Source: Paenibacillus jilunlii
GTDB lineage: Bacteria; Bacillota; Bacilli; Paenibacillales; Paenibacillaceae
Reading direction: 5' to 3'
Assembly: GCF_900102965.1 (NCBI RefSeq)
Contig: NZ_FNGM01000007.1
Coordinates: forward strand, 197,689-261,688
DNA length: 64,000 nucleotides
Shown: piece by piece, positions 17,659 to 26,021 of the stretch
Position numbering within the stretch: position 1 is the first letter of the stretch
How the letters are laid out: each line of letters begins with the position of its first letter
Made by a program: the position numbers and the translations under genes
The notes under the pieces: model-generated
The model's database searches: none
What the model saw: the letters and a program-made list of their open reading frames with translations, nothing else
Told to the model about the DNA's origin: nothing

Positions 17659-18426
17659 TTAAGTCAAGGACAGCTTCTTCCCAAGCCGGATTACTTCTTG
17701 AAGCGCCGTTTCCTGCTTATCAAGGTAGGCATGCCGCAGCATGGAAGTACTTACTGCCGCAACCGCATTCCCCGAAGCATCAAGGACCGGTGCTGCCGCA
17801 CAGCAGATTCCCTGAATAATCTCTTCCTGATCCACTGAATATCCGCTGCTGCGGATTTCCGCCAATGCTGCGGTGAATTCATTCCAGTCTGTTATCGTAT
17901 GTGCAGTTACCGGAGTTAAATTTCTGTCCGGGTACCTCCGGTCCAGCTCATCCGGCGGGAGCAGCGCAAGCATCATCTTTCCCATTGCAGTCGCATGAGC
18001 CGGAAACCGCATCCCCGGACTGGACTCCAGCTTCACCAGCGATGGCCCTTCCAGCTTGGCCAGATAAATAATTTCACTCCGGTCCAGCACCGATAGCTGA
18101 AAGGTTTCGCCAACGGCCTTAATACTCTCTGCAGCAGTCTGGAGAAAATGTTCCACCAGATTGTAGTTCTGCTTGTGCGACTCATTGAACACCGTATTGA
18201 GATAAGCTACCCCTGCTCCAAGCGCATAGGCTTCCTTTTCATCCTTCTTCACCCAGTTCAAGGCTTCCATCGTCCGCAGCAGGGAGAACATCGAGCTTTT
18301 ATTGATGCCTGTCTCATCACACAGATCGGTCATTTTACATTCCCCCGGCTTCCGGGAAATTGCCGTCAGAATCAAATCGGCCCGTTCCAAAGCCGGAACC
18401 CAGTATCTACGGTCCAATCCCTCCAT
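17659..18426 (-). CDS. IclR-family regulator of the xylonate genes
   Basis: 255 residues: N-terminal winged helix (about 10-75; CDETGINKSSMFSLLRTMEAL is the recognition region) and C-terminal effector domain (about 85-250, with RFPAHATAMGKMMLALL typical of IclR). First gene of the minus-strand operon and divergent from the aldolase gene. Three perfectly spaced 19-bp repeats in the divergent region are its likely operators. The ligand is probably xylonate or its keto-deoxy product, by analogy with KdgR and YjhI. ATG 18426 is close behind AAAGGGG, so the exact start is uncertain by a few codons. Confidence 0.9.
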   Translation of the reverse strand: MEGLDRRYWVPALERADLILTAISRKPGECKMTDLCDETGINKSSMFSLLRTMEALNWVKKDEKEAYALGAGVAYLNTVFNESHKQNYNLVEHFLQTAAESIKAVGETFQLSVLDRSEIIYLAKLEGPSLVKLESSPGMRFPAHATAMGKMMLALLPPDELDRRYPDRNLTPVTAHTITDWNEFTAALAEIRSSGYSVDQEEIIQGICCAAAPVLDASGNAVAAVSTSMLRHAYLDKQETALQEVIRLGKKLSLT

Positions 18427-18449
18427 CCCCTTTCTTAAAAATAGCTATT

Positions 18450-18544
18450 GAGATTAAAAACAACGTTTGAGATTAAAAACAACGTTTGAGTTTAAAGACA
18501 ACGTTTGATCAACCCCCTCAGAGTTTGAGACTAAAACAGTGTTT
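18450..18544. promoter_or_regulatory. tandem 19-bp operator array between iclR and the aldolase gene
   Basis: GAGATTAAAAACAACGTTT begins at 18450 and 18469 and recurs as GAGTTTAAAGACAACGTTT at 18488, exactly 19 bp apart. A weaker copy, GAGACTAAAACAGTGTTT, lies at 18527-18544 and overlaps the -35 box of the aldolase promoter. The head-to-tail spacing of almost two helical turns suggests cooperative binding of IclR dimers. Confidence 0.85.
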
Positions 18545-18571
18545 GATAAACTCCTATGAGTTCAATATAAT
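18543..18571 (+). promoter_or_regulatory. promoter of the aldolase gene
   Basis: TTGATA (18543-18548) and TATAAT (18566-18571) are separated by 17 bp, 41 nt before the ATG. The fourth operator-like repeat overlaps the -35 hexamer. Confidence 0.8.
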
Positions 18572-18611
18572 AATCATATGTTTATAATATCAAACCGGGA
18601 GGCAAAAACAA

Positions 18612-19526
18612 ATGAATATTATTCATACGAATGCAGGCATTATCCCCCCAGTTCCCACCATACTGAATGAGCAGCAGAAATTCGACCGTGACGGAATGCA
18701 GCTTTTAATCGACAGCCTGATACACAAAGGCGTTCATGGCCTGTTCTTCCTGGGAACCGCCGGTGAGTTCAACCAGTTCGACGCGGGGGAACGGGAGGAA
18801 ATTGCAGAGTTCTGCATTGATTATACAGACGGGCGCCTCCCGGTCTGGATTGGCACGGGGAGCAATACGACCTCCGAAGCGCTCCGCCTCACCCGGCATG
18901 CTGCCCGCAGCGGGGCCACCGGTGTTGTCATCATCAACCCTTACTACTGCAAGCTAAGCGAGGAAAGCCTGTTCACGCATTATGCCGCTATTGCCGAAGC
19001 ATCAGAACTCCCTCTGATGCTGTATAATTTCCCGGCGCTTACCGGCCAGGATTTGAGTCCCGCCTTTGTTAGACGCCTTGCGGCGCGCTACTCCCAGGTG
19101 GTTGGCATCAAGGAAACGGTGGACCAGCTAAGCCATATCCGCCAGATGATTTTGCAGGTCCAAGAAGTAAACCCGGCGTTCGCAGTGTTCTGCGGCTTTG
19201 ATGAATATTTGCTGCCAACCCTTGCCGCAGGCGGAACCGGGGCCATCGCAGCCAGTGCCAATTTTGCTCCTCAGCTGATGCTGGGCTTATACAGCAGCTT
19301 TCAGCAAAATCAATTCACAGAGGTGCTTGAATATCACCGGAAGCTGATTCAAATTCCGCCGCTATATGCGCTGGATGATCCCTTCATCCCCGCCATCAAG
19401 GAAGCGGTCCGTCTGGCCGGTCTTCCGGTTCCTACGTTCAGCCATGCTCCGGCAACCCCCTGGAACGAAGAGAAGGAGCGGCAACTGAAACAAATATTCA
19501 CCAACGCGGGGATTCCCTTTGCATAA
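18612..19526 (+). CDS. 2-keto-3-deoxy-D-xylonate aldolase, YagE/YjhH-like (DapA superfamily)
   Basis: 304-residue class I aldolase of the DHDPS/NAL superfamily. The Schiff-base lysine is K167 (VVGIKET), the catalytic tyrosine Y138 (LMLYNFP), and the GTAGEF motif (48-53) binds the keto-acid carboxylate. Beside a YjhG-type dehydratase the natural reaction is cleavage of 2-keto-3-deoxy-xylonate to pyruvate and glycolaldehyde, as for E. coli YagE and YjhH. Start after GGGAGG. Divergent from iclR, under the shared operator array. Confidence 0.88.
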   Translation: MNIIHTNAGIIPPVPTILNEQQKFDRDGMQLLIDSLIHKGVHGLFFLGTAGEFNQFDAGEREEIAEFCIDYTDGRLPVWIGTGSNTTSEALRLTRHAARSGATGVVIINPYYCKLSEESLFTHYAAIAEASELPLMLYNFPALTGQDLSPAFVRRLAARYSQVVGIKETVDQLSHIRQMILQVQEVNPAFAVFCGFDEYLLPTLAAGGTGAIAASANFAPQLMLGLYSSFQQNQFTEVLEYHRKLIQIPPLYALDDPFIPAIKEAVRLAGLPVPTFSHAPATPWNEEKERQLKQIFTNAGIPFA

Positions 19527-19544
19527 TGGAACCGTTCTCAGAAG

Positions 19545-19587
19545 AAAACGGCTACTCCGTCCATTACCGGGACAGTATAGCCGTTTT
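19545..19587 (+). terminator. terminator of the aldolase gene
   Basis: AAAACGGCTA (19545-19554) pairs with TAGCCGTTTT (19578-19587), followed by T-rich sequence, 18 nt past the stop codon. It belongs to the AACGGC/GCCGTT hairpin type that precedes dispersed repeats here. Confidence 0.85.
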
Positions 19588-19637
19588 TATCTACGGTCCA
19601 GGTTGTCTGGGGACCCCGGAGTCCGCCATTAGGGGTG

Positions 19638-19745
19638 AAACACTCCTCCTCCCTTCGCGCGCTTTAGACACACATTGTTGTATAACGTGCAACACCCCCT
19701 CCACTTTCGCGTGGTTTGGGCACACTTTGTTGTACAAGGCCGTAC
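19638..19745 (+). repeat. 52-bp tandem repeat, first cluster
   Basis: One full unit and two partial units of a 52-bp repeat. Each unit contains a TTGTACAA-type palindrome followed by CGTGCAACAC, a pyrimidine-rich stretch with TTTCGCG, and GGCACAC. A second cluster of the same units lies at 20093-20265, on the other side of dispersed-repeat copy B. Confidence 0.8.
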
Positions 19746-19777
19746 CGGTCCTCCCTCGTTCGATCGGCGGCAAGCCC

Positions 19778-19960
19778 AAGTGGAAAAAGTGAATCTGATT
19801 TGTCCCATCCTGCTTCCCCACCAGCGCTAGTTGGAAAAAGGATACCTATTTCGGCCGATTTGCCCTCTTACAGGTAAAATCAACTAAATTAACTCTACTT
19901 TTTCCCACTATTTCCTGCTGCTGAACACTTTTGAGCCGATTTAAGTGGACGAATTCCACT
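19778..19960 (+). repeat. dispersed palindromic repeat, copy B
   Basis: 183 bp with the same four-core arrangement as copy A: forward cores at 19778 (AAGTGGAAAAAGTGAATC) and ~19828 (CTAGTTGGAAAAAGGATACC), inverted cores at ~19883-19912 (CTCTACTTTTTCCCACTATT) and 19940-19960 (TTAAGTGGACGAATTCCACT). The last is an inverted copy of the first. Confidence 0.85.
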
Positions 19961-20092
19961 CCGCTCCGCCCTCCTTCAATCGTCTTCCTCTCTCCAAGTC
20001 CCTCCAGCATAGAAGACGCCAAAAGTTCAGCACACAATACCCAATGTTACTTATTCTGGAGGTTGATTAACAGTGGAGCTATCGTGAGCGGA

Positions 20093-20265
20093 ATTCTTGT
20101 ACAATGTGCATGACTTCCTCCCACTTCGCGCGCTTTTGGCACACTTTGTTGTACAACGTGCAACACTTCCAACCTTTCGCCCACTTTGGGCACACATTCT
20201 TGTACAACGTGCAGCACTTTCTCCCCTTTCGCGCACTTTGGGCACACTTTCTTGTACAATCCCTC
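20093..20265 (+). repeat. 51-52-bp tandem repeat, second cluster
   Basis: Three complete units (20093-20144, 20145-20195, 20196-20247) and the first third of a fourth. Each has CTTGTACAACGTGCA or a close variant and ends GGCACAC. Open frames across the array on the minus strand (repeats of LHVVQE and VCPK) follow from its near-multiple-of-three period and are not credible genes. Confidence 0.85.
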
Positions 20266-20603
20266 ACGAACAGGCACCACTACAGAGATTTATGCAATAA
20301 TCAGTTGATTTGCGTCATACCGCTCATCGGCATCGGCCAGGAGGTTATAGCTTCTTTTTCCATTGCCAGCATGACCGGTCTGCGATCCGGGCTGCGTATT
20401 CCCGGCATAGCCCGCAAGCGCCAATTCTTGATTCGCGTTATCCGGATGCAGGCGCTTCCCGTACATTTTGCAGGACTCTGCTTTATTAAAAGAATACGTT
20501 TAAGGACAATAAATGCATAAATGATTGCATATATTAGCTTCGCGATTAACGGTATACTCTCGTGTAAGCGTTATCAATAAAAAGAATGGAGGCGATTCTT
20601 TTC
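20266..20603. other. unassigned spacer before the sensor kinase
   Basis: After the tandem repeats the stretch 20310-20480 has the base composition of coding DNA but no frame with a start, ribosome site and recognisable domain on either strand. It may be a decayed gene end. From 20520 the sequence turns AT-rich and presumably holds the promoter of the two-component operon, though no convincing -35/-10 pair with normal spacing was found. Confidence 0.35.
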
Positions 20604-22394
20604 ATGTATGCTCGGATCATAACCTCGATGAACAACCTGCGCCTGCGGACCAAACTCTTTCTGTCCTTCGGCTGTGTCGCCCTGATACCGGTGCTTATTG
20701 TGGGAGTGTTCCTGACGAGTGAGCTGCGGAATATGGCGATGGACAATGCCCTGAAGCAGATTACGTCCAATGTGGACCGGGTGAAAAAAAGGACCGGCGA
20801 AATGCTGGATGTTCCACTCGACATTGCTTACCGGCTGTCCAATGACAGCCGTCTGGAGGAGGCCGCCAACCACCGTTACATATCGGTCTATGATGTGGTG
20901 CAAGCCTACTGGAATTACCCCGATTTCCGCGAATTTGTCCGGCTGTACAGAGAAATCTCCAGCATCCGCCTTTATATTGACAACCCGACGGTTCTGGACA
21001 ACTGGGAGTTCCTGCAGGCAGACGAAACGGTCACACAGGAGTCATGGTACCGGACCGCAATGGCCCAGAAGGGGCTGGTCTGCTGGAACTATATCCGCGA
21101 CAACCGTGATGGCCGGTATTACCTCAGCCTGATCCGCAAAGTCAATTTTTTTAAGCAGCGGACTTCGGGTGTGCTGGTTGTGAACGTGAATACGAACAGA
21201 CTGAATGGCATCTTGAACCAGGAGTCCTTTGAAACTCTGATTGTAGATGAGAACGACAACATTGTGGCTTCCAACCGCACGGAACTCCTCGGCCAAACCC
21301 TGAATGACATGAACTTCAAGGCTGAATCCGCTGCAGGAAAGGGGCCTTATGATGTATCGATTGACGGGAAACCCTTCAAAATGCTGATTGATGACTGGCA
21401 ACCGGGAGGAAGTTCGAACAGCCTGCGCATCATCTCCATCTTTTCCGTGGACAGCATTGTCAAGGAGCCGAACCGGATTATTATGCTGGCATCTGCTGTC
21501 ATCCTCTCCGCATTGATTATGGCAATTCTGCTGATCTACTATTTCTCGCGGCTGCTCACCGGACGGATGCTCCAGCTAAGCAAGCATATCTCCAAGGTCG
21601 GTTCCGGCAATCTGGGGGCCACGCTTGTCATTGACGGTAAAGATGAAATCGGCCAGCTGGCCAGACAGTTCAATCATATGGTACGGAACATCAATGATCT
21701 GATGAGTGAAGTTCAGGAATCCAACCGGCAAAAAAACGCGATCCTGCTGAAGCAGAACGAGATCAAATTCAAAATGATGGCCAGCCAGATCAACCCCCAC
21801 TTTCTCTTCAATGCCCTGGAATCCATCCGGATGAAGGCCCATGTCAGGGGCCAGGCTGATATTTCTCAAGTCGTGCGGCTGCTCGGTAAAATGATGCGCA
21901 AAAATCTGGAGGTCGGCAACCGGAGAATCAGCCTGCAAAGCGAGCTGGAGACGGTGGGCTGCTACCTGGTTATCCAGAAATTCCGCTATGATGACCGGCT
22001 CGCTTATGAGCTGCATGTAGATCCCAAGGCGAATTTTGTTCAGATCCCTCCGCTGATTATTCAGCCGCTGGTGGAGAACTCCGTGGTCCACGGGCTGGAG
22101 AACCGGATTGACGGCGGTATGGTCCGGGTGGATATCCGTACCGAAGACGGACTGCTCAAGGTTCAGGTCTCTGACAATGGAGCGGGCATCTCCAAAGCAC
22201 GGATGCAGGAAATCCGCCAAATGCTGGAGAGCAAGGATGACTATGAAAGCAATAATATCGGAATGCGCAATATTCATCTGCGGCTGAGGCTGACCTATGG
22301 CCCGGAATGCGGGCTTACACTGGCAAGCCAAGAGGGCTTCGGCACGCAGATCAGCTTTGAAATCCCCTTAAGGAGTGATGATTCTAATGTATAG
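20604..22394 (+). CDS. YesM-like sensor histidine kinase
   Basis: 596-residue membrane kinase. Membrane helices at about 13-35 and 290-312 flank an extracellular Cache-like sensor; HAMP follows (about 312-370), then the His_kinase domain with phospho-acceptor His near 399 in QINPHFLFNALE, and a HATPase domain with N-box (QPLVENSVVHGLE) and G-box (DNGAGI). The ATG at 20604 is preferred because GGAGG lies 11 nt upstream; an ATG 18 nt earlier overlaps that ribosome site. Together with the next gene it should control the ABC importer that follows. Confidence 0.93.
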   Translation: MYARIITSMNNLRLRTKLFLSFGCVALIPVLIVGVFLTSELRNMAMDNALKQITSNVDRVKKRTGEMLDVPLDIAYRLSNDSRLEEAANHRYISVYDVVQAYWNYPDFREFVRLYREISSIRLYIDNPTVLDNWEFLQADETVTQESWYRTAMAQKGLVCWNYIRDNRDGRYYLSLIRKVNFFKQRTSGVLVVNVNTNRLNGILNQESFETLIVDENDNIVASNRTELLGQTLNDMNFKAESAAGKGPYDVSIDGKPFKMLIDDWQPGGSSNSLRIISIFSVDSIVKEPNRIIMLASAVILSALIMAILLIYYFSRLLTGRMLQLSKHISKVGSGNLGATLVIDGKDEIGQLARQFNHMVRNINDLMSEVQESNRQKNAILLKQNEIKFKMMASQINPHFLFNALESIRMKAHVRGQADISQVVRLLGKMMRKNLEVGNRRISLQSELETVGCYLVIQKFRYDDRLAYELHVDPKANFVQIPPLIIQPLVENSVVHGLENRIDGGMVRVDIRTEDGLLKVQVSDNGAGISKARMQEIRQMLESKDDYESNNIGMRNIHLRLRLTYGPECGLTLASQEGFGTQISFEIPLRSDDSNV

Positions 22395-23946
22395 TGTGCT
22401 GATTGTGGATGATGAACTGGCCATCCGGGAGGGGCTTGCAGCCCTGCTGGACTGGGAGAGCCTAGGCTATGTGGTCGTTGATACCGCAGCGAACGCCATA
22501 GAAGCGAAGCATAAATTTGAGCTGCATTCCCCGGACCTGATGATTATCGATATCCGCATGCCCGGCAGAGACGGGCTGGAGCTGATTGAGGAGCTGCGGG
22601 AAGGCGATCCGGAGATGCATATCATCATCCTCAGCGGGTATGCGGATTTCAGCTATGCGAAACGTGCGATGTCTATGGGGATCGGCAATTACCTGCTGAA
22701 GCCGGTGGACGAAGATGAACTGCACCTGTACCTGTCCAATCTGTCTACAGAGCTTGCAGCGCGCGCCGCCCACCGGAAGAAGCATGCCGCCGTCAAAATA
22801 TGGAGCCGGGAAATGCTGGTCCAATCCCTGCTGCTGGATAACAGCCCGCAGGCTCCAGCGGCAATGGAGGCAGCGGCGCTGGAGTCCGGACTGCTCTGGG
22901 ATTCCTATCAGGTGGTTCTGATCCGGCTGCTGCTTCAGGACAACGCGGACAACGGACCGTCAACGGCTGTCAAGACCAGGCTTGCGGCCAGCTTTGAAGA
23001 ACAGGAATGGGGGGTTGTCTTCTCTCTGGACTCTTATCTGGGCGTGTTGCTGCAGCCTTCGTTTCAGAAGGAGCTGGTGCGCCGGCTGATGGTCCAGAAT
23101 ATCCAGGAAGCCGTGACCGCCCAAGGGATGGAATGCATCATCACCGCAGGGGATATGGTGGACTCATTGGAGGAGCTTCCTGCTTCCAAAGAGTCCGCGC
23201 TGACGCGGATGAAGGAGCATTTCTTCTACGATGAGCCGGGGATGATCGGACCGGATTCCCTCAAGCTGAAGACCGGACTGCCGCTCAAGCCGGAGGAAGT
23301 GGAATCGGGCCTTACGGCTGTGACAGAACGGCTGTATTTTGCCATGGATATCGGCAGCATCAACATTCTGTCTTCGCTGATTCAGGAAGCTGGAGAACTG
23401 ATGATTGCCGCCGGTTATTCTGAAATGGCCGTAAAATCCCGTTATGTCCGCCTGGCCGCCTACCTGATCAACAAGCTGTCGCTTCAGCACAGTGAGCTGG
23501 ATCTGCTGCACAGCAGAATGGATGAACAGACCGAGCAAATTTACAAGCATACCTCCCTGCCGAAGCTGCAAACCCATATCAACCATCTCCTGGCGCAGTA
23601 TGCAGGCGGAATTGAGCGCGACGATACGGAGGTGCTAATAAAGCGGATGCTCGACCTCATTCACCGCCATTACCCTGAGAATCTGAAGCTGGAAACGCTG
23701 GCGGATGTGTTCACTTACAGCAGCGCCTATCTCGGCAAGCTGTTCAAGACCAGCACGGGCCTCTCCTTCAACAGCTATCTGGACAATATCCGCATCGGAA
23801 AAGCCAAGGAGCTGCTGGACCAGGGCTGTAAAATTCATCAGGCCGCAAGCGAGGTCGGCTTCAGCGATGTGGATTATTTCCGGGAAAAGTTCAAGAAGAT
23901 TGAAGGCCTCTCCCCTTCCGATTACCGCAGAAAAAATTCTGTATAG
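22387..23946 (+). CDS. YesN-like response regulator with AraC DNA-binding domain
   Basis: 519 residues. N-terminal receiver domain (1-120) with phospho-acceptor Asp near 53 (LMIIDIRMP) and conserved K in LLKPVD; a poorly conserved middle domain; C-terminal AraC double helix-turn-helix (about 420-518, ending FREKFKKIEGLSPSDYRR). The ATG at 22387 overlaps the kinase stop by 8 nt and stands 11 nt after AGGAG; nearer start codons are too close to that site. It probably activates the three transport genes downstream in response to the extracellular sugar. Confidence 0.93.
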   Translation: MYSVLIVDDELAIREGLAALLDWESLGYVVVDTAANAIEAKHKFELHSPDLMIIDIRMPGRDGLELIEELREGDPEMHIIILSGYADFSYAKRAMSMGIGNYLLKPVDEDELHLYLSNLSTELAARAAHRKKHAAVKIWSREMLVQSLLLDNSPQAPAAMEAAALESGLLWDSYQVVLIRLLLQDNADNGPSTAVKTRLAASFEEQEWGVVFSLDSYLGVLLQPSFQKELVRRLMVQNIQEAVTAQGMECIITAGDMVDSLEELPASKESALTRMKEHFFYDEPGMIGPDSLKLKTGLPLKPEEVESGLTAVTERLYFAMDIGSINILSSLIQEAGELMIAAGYSEMAVKSRYVRLAAYLINKLSLQHSELDLLHSRMDEQTEQIYKHTSLPKLQTHINHLLAQYAGGIERDDTEVLIKRMLDLIHRHYPENLKLETLADVFTYSSAYLGKLFKTSTGLSFNSYLDNIRIGKAKELLDQGCKIHQAASEVGFSDVDYFREKFKKIEGLSPSDYRRKNSV

Positions 23947-23960
23947 CAGGCCGCATTTTC

Positions 23961-23974
23961 AGAAAGCGCTTGCG
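23961..23974 (+). promoter_or_regulatory. possible cre site ahead of the ABC importer
   Basis: AGAAAGCGCTTGCG lies in the 126-nt gap between the response-regulator stop and the first permease, and resembles a cre box (TGAAAGCGNTNNCA). It suggests carbon-catabolite repression of the importer, tentatively. Confidence 0.35.
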
Positions 23975-24072
23975 AAAAAAGCTGATTTTTCCCTGTTTTT
24001 TAGCTCAAATCTTCGGGTGTTTCCTGCCTTCCCTGTGGATTATGATAAGGCCATATCGAAGGAGGGACCTAA

Positions 24073-25029
24073 ATGAAAGCGATTACCGTCAAAGTGAAGC
24101 CGGAGCCGAAGAAGCCTGCCTCACGTTTTTGGCCGACGTTCCTGCAGCAGAAATATCTCTACATGATGGCTCTCCCGTTTGTGCTCTGGGCCTTTGTTTT
24201 CAACTATCTGCCTTTGTGGGGATGGACCATGGCCTTTCAGAAATACAAGCCGGGCAAATCTTTTTTCGAGCAGAAGTGGGTGGGCCTGCAGTACTTCAGG
24301 GAGCTGTTCCAGGATGAGCAGTTCTTCAATGCGCTGCGCAACACACTCGCGATGAGCCTCATGGGCCTGCTGGCCGGATTCATTATTCCCATTGTATTCG
24401 CCGTCCTTCTGAATGAATTGCGGCTGGTGTTTCTGAAACGTTTTGTCCAGACCGTCTCTTATCTGCCCCACTTCGTGTCCTGGGTGGTTGCGGCCGGGAT
24501 TATTACCAAGATGCTCTCTACCGACAACGGTGCGGTGAACGATCTGCTGATGAGTCTGCACCTGATTAGCGAACCCATACAATTCATGGCCAAAGGCAAT
24601 CTGTTCTGGGGCATAGTCACCGCCTCGGATGTCTGGAAGGAAACGGGCTGGAACACGATCATCTATCTGGCTGCGATCTCCGGTATCGGTCCGGAGCTCT
24701 ATGAAGCCGCAAGAGTGGATGGGGCCAGCCGGCTCCAGCAGGTGCGCAATATTACACTGCCGGGTATCCGGACTACGGTTATTATCCTCCTGATTATGTC
24801 GATCGGGCATTTAATCAGCATCGGATTCGAGAAGCAGTTCCTGCTCGGGAACAACCTGGTACGCGACTATTCGCAGACGCTTGACCTGTATGCACTGAAT
24901 TACGGGCTGGGGCTGGGGCGTTTCTCCTTCGGGACAGCCATTAACATTTTCAACTCGGTGGTAAGCGTGATTCTGCTGTTCGTCGCCAACGGCATTTTCA
25001 AAAAAATAACGAAGGAAAGCATCATATAG
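24073..25029 (+). CDS. carbohydrate ABC transporter permease, LplB type
   Basis: 318 residues, a short cytoplasmic N-terminus and six predicted helices. EAA loop LYEAARVDGASRLQQVRNI near 215-235. Start after GGAGGGACCTAA. First transport gene behind the YesMN-like pair, 10 nt before its partner permease. Substrate unknown; this importer class in Paenibacillus often moves plant oligosaccharides. Confidence 0.93.
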   Translation: MKAITVKVKPEPKKPASRFWPTFLQQKYLYMMALPFVLWAFVFNYLPLWGWTMAFQKYKPGKSFFEQKWVGLQYFRELFQDEQFFNALRNTLAMSLMGLLAGFIIPIVFAVLLNELRLVFLKRFVQTVSYLPHFVSWVVAAGIITKMLSTDNGAVNDLLMSLHLISEPIQFMAKGNLFWGIVTASDVWKETGWNTIIYLAAISGIGPELYEAARVDGASRLQQVRNITLPGIRTTVIILLIMSIGHLISIGFEKQFLLGNNLVRDYSQTLDLYALNYGLGLGRFSFGTAINIFNSVVSVILLFVANGIFKKITKESII

Positions 25030-25039
25030 GAGGCCCTTT

Positions 25040-25942
25040 ATGCTGAGTAAAAAACTGGCCGCCGCATCCTGGTCGGACCGTATCTTCGATTTGGTAGTCT
25101 ATGCTGCGATTACTGTGGTGACCATTGCCACGTTGTATCCATTTCTGAATGTGCTGGCGATTTCCTTTAACGACTCCACGGACAGCATCAAAGGCGGAAT
25201 TACAGTCTATCCGCGTGTGTTCACCGTCAAGAACTATGAAACAATCTTTGCTTATTCCGGGCTGATGACCGGACTGAAGATTTCCATCCTGCGCACAATC
25301 ATCGGCACAATACTAGGGCTGGTCAGCGCCTCCATGCTCGCTTTTACCTTAAGCCGGGTGGACTTTCAGGCCCGCAGGTTCGTCTCCACCTTCCTGGCGC
25401 TGACCATGTATGTCTCGGGCGGACTGATTCCGGTCTACATTCTGATTAAAAACCTGCATATGATGGGCACCTTCGGTGTCTATGTCCTTCCCGGTCTTGT
25501 CAGCGCCTTCAATGTATTCGTCATCCGCTCCTTCATCGACGGCCTGCCCTACGCCCTGCAGGAATCCGCCAAGCTGGACGGAGCCAATGACTTCACGATT
25601 TACTGGCGGGTGATTCTCCCGCTGACCAAACCGGCGCTGGCAACGATTGCGCTGTTCCTGGCCGTCGGCCAGTGGAATGCCTGGTTCGACACCTATCTCT
25701 ACAACGGCTCCAAGGACGGGCTGACCACCCTGCAGTTTGAGCTGATGAAGGTCATCCAGAGCACAACAACCAATGCGGATAATTTCCGCGGCCGCAATAT
25801 GACCGAGGTGATGGCGCAAATCTCCCCGGAATCGGTCAAAATGGCGATCACCATCGTGGTCACGGTGCCCATTCTGGTTGTCTATCCTTTTTTGCAGCGT
25901 TACTTCGTCAAGGGCATGACGCTGGGTTCGGTAAAAAGCTAG
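25040..25942 (+). CDS. carbohydrate ABC transporter permease, LplC type
   Basis: 300 residues with six predicted membrane helices. EAA loop LQESAKLDGANDFTIYWRVI around 180-200, and the usual C-terminal QRYFVKGMTLGSVKS. It follows the partner permease by 10 nt with its own AGGAGG-like site. No ATPase is encoded nearby. Confidence 0.93.
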   Translation: MLSKKLAAASWSDRIFDLVVYAAITVVTIATLYPFLNVLAISFNDSTDSIKGGITVYPRVFTVKNYETIFAYSGLMTGLKISILRTIIGTILGLVSASMLAFTLSRVDFQARRFVSTFLALTMYVSGGLIPVYILIKNLHMMGTFGVYVLPGLVSAFNVFVIRSFIDGLPYALQESAKLDGANDFTIYWRVILPLTKPALATIALFLAVGQWNAWFDTYLYNGSKDGLTTLQFELMKVIQSTTTNADNFRGRNMTEVMAQISPESVKMAITIVVTVPILVVYPFLQRYFVKGMTLGSVKS

Positions 25943-26021
25943 GCTGCTTCCGGTATCGCCAGGCATTGCCTGTGTATACAACAATACATTTTTTGACCAG
26001 AAAAAGGGAGGGTTTCTATTC

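Noticed and set aside
19526..20520. Several 60-140-codon frames on both strands with repeated LHVVQE, VCPK, LLYNVQ or ending in KWKK
   Set aside because: They follow the 51-52-bp tandem repeats and the 183-bp element; no frame has a start signal, and similar frames appear wherever the repeats occur.
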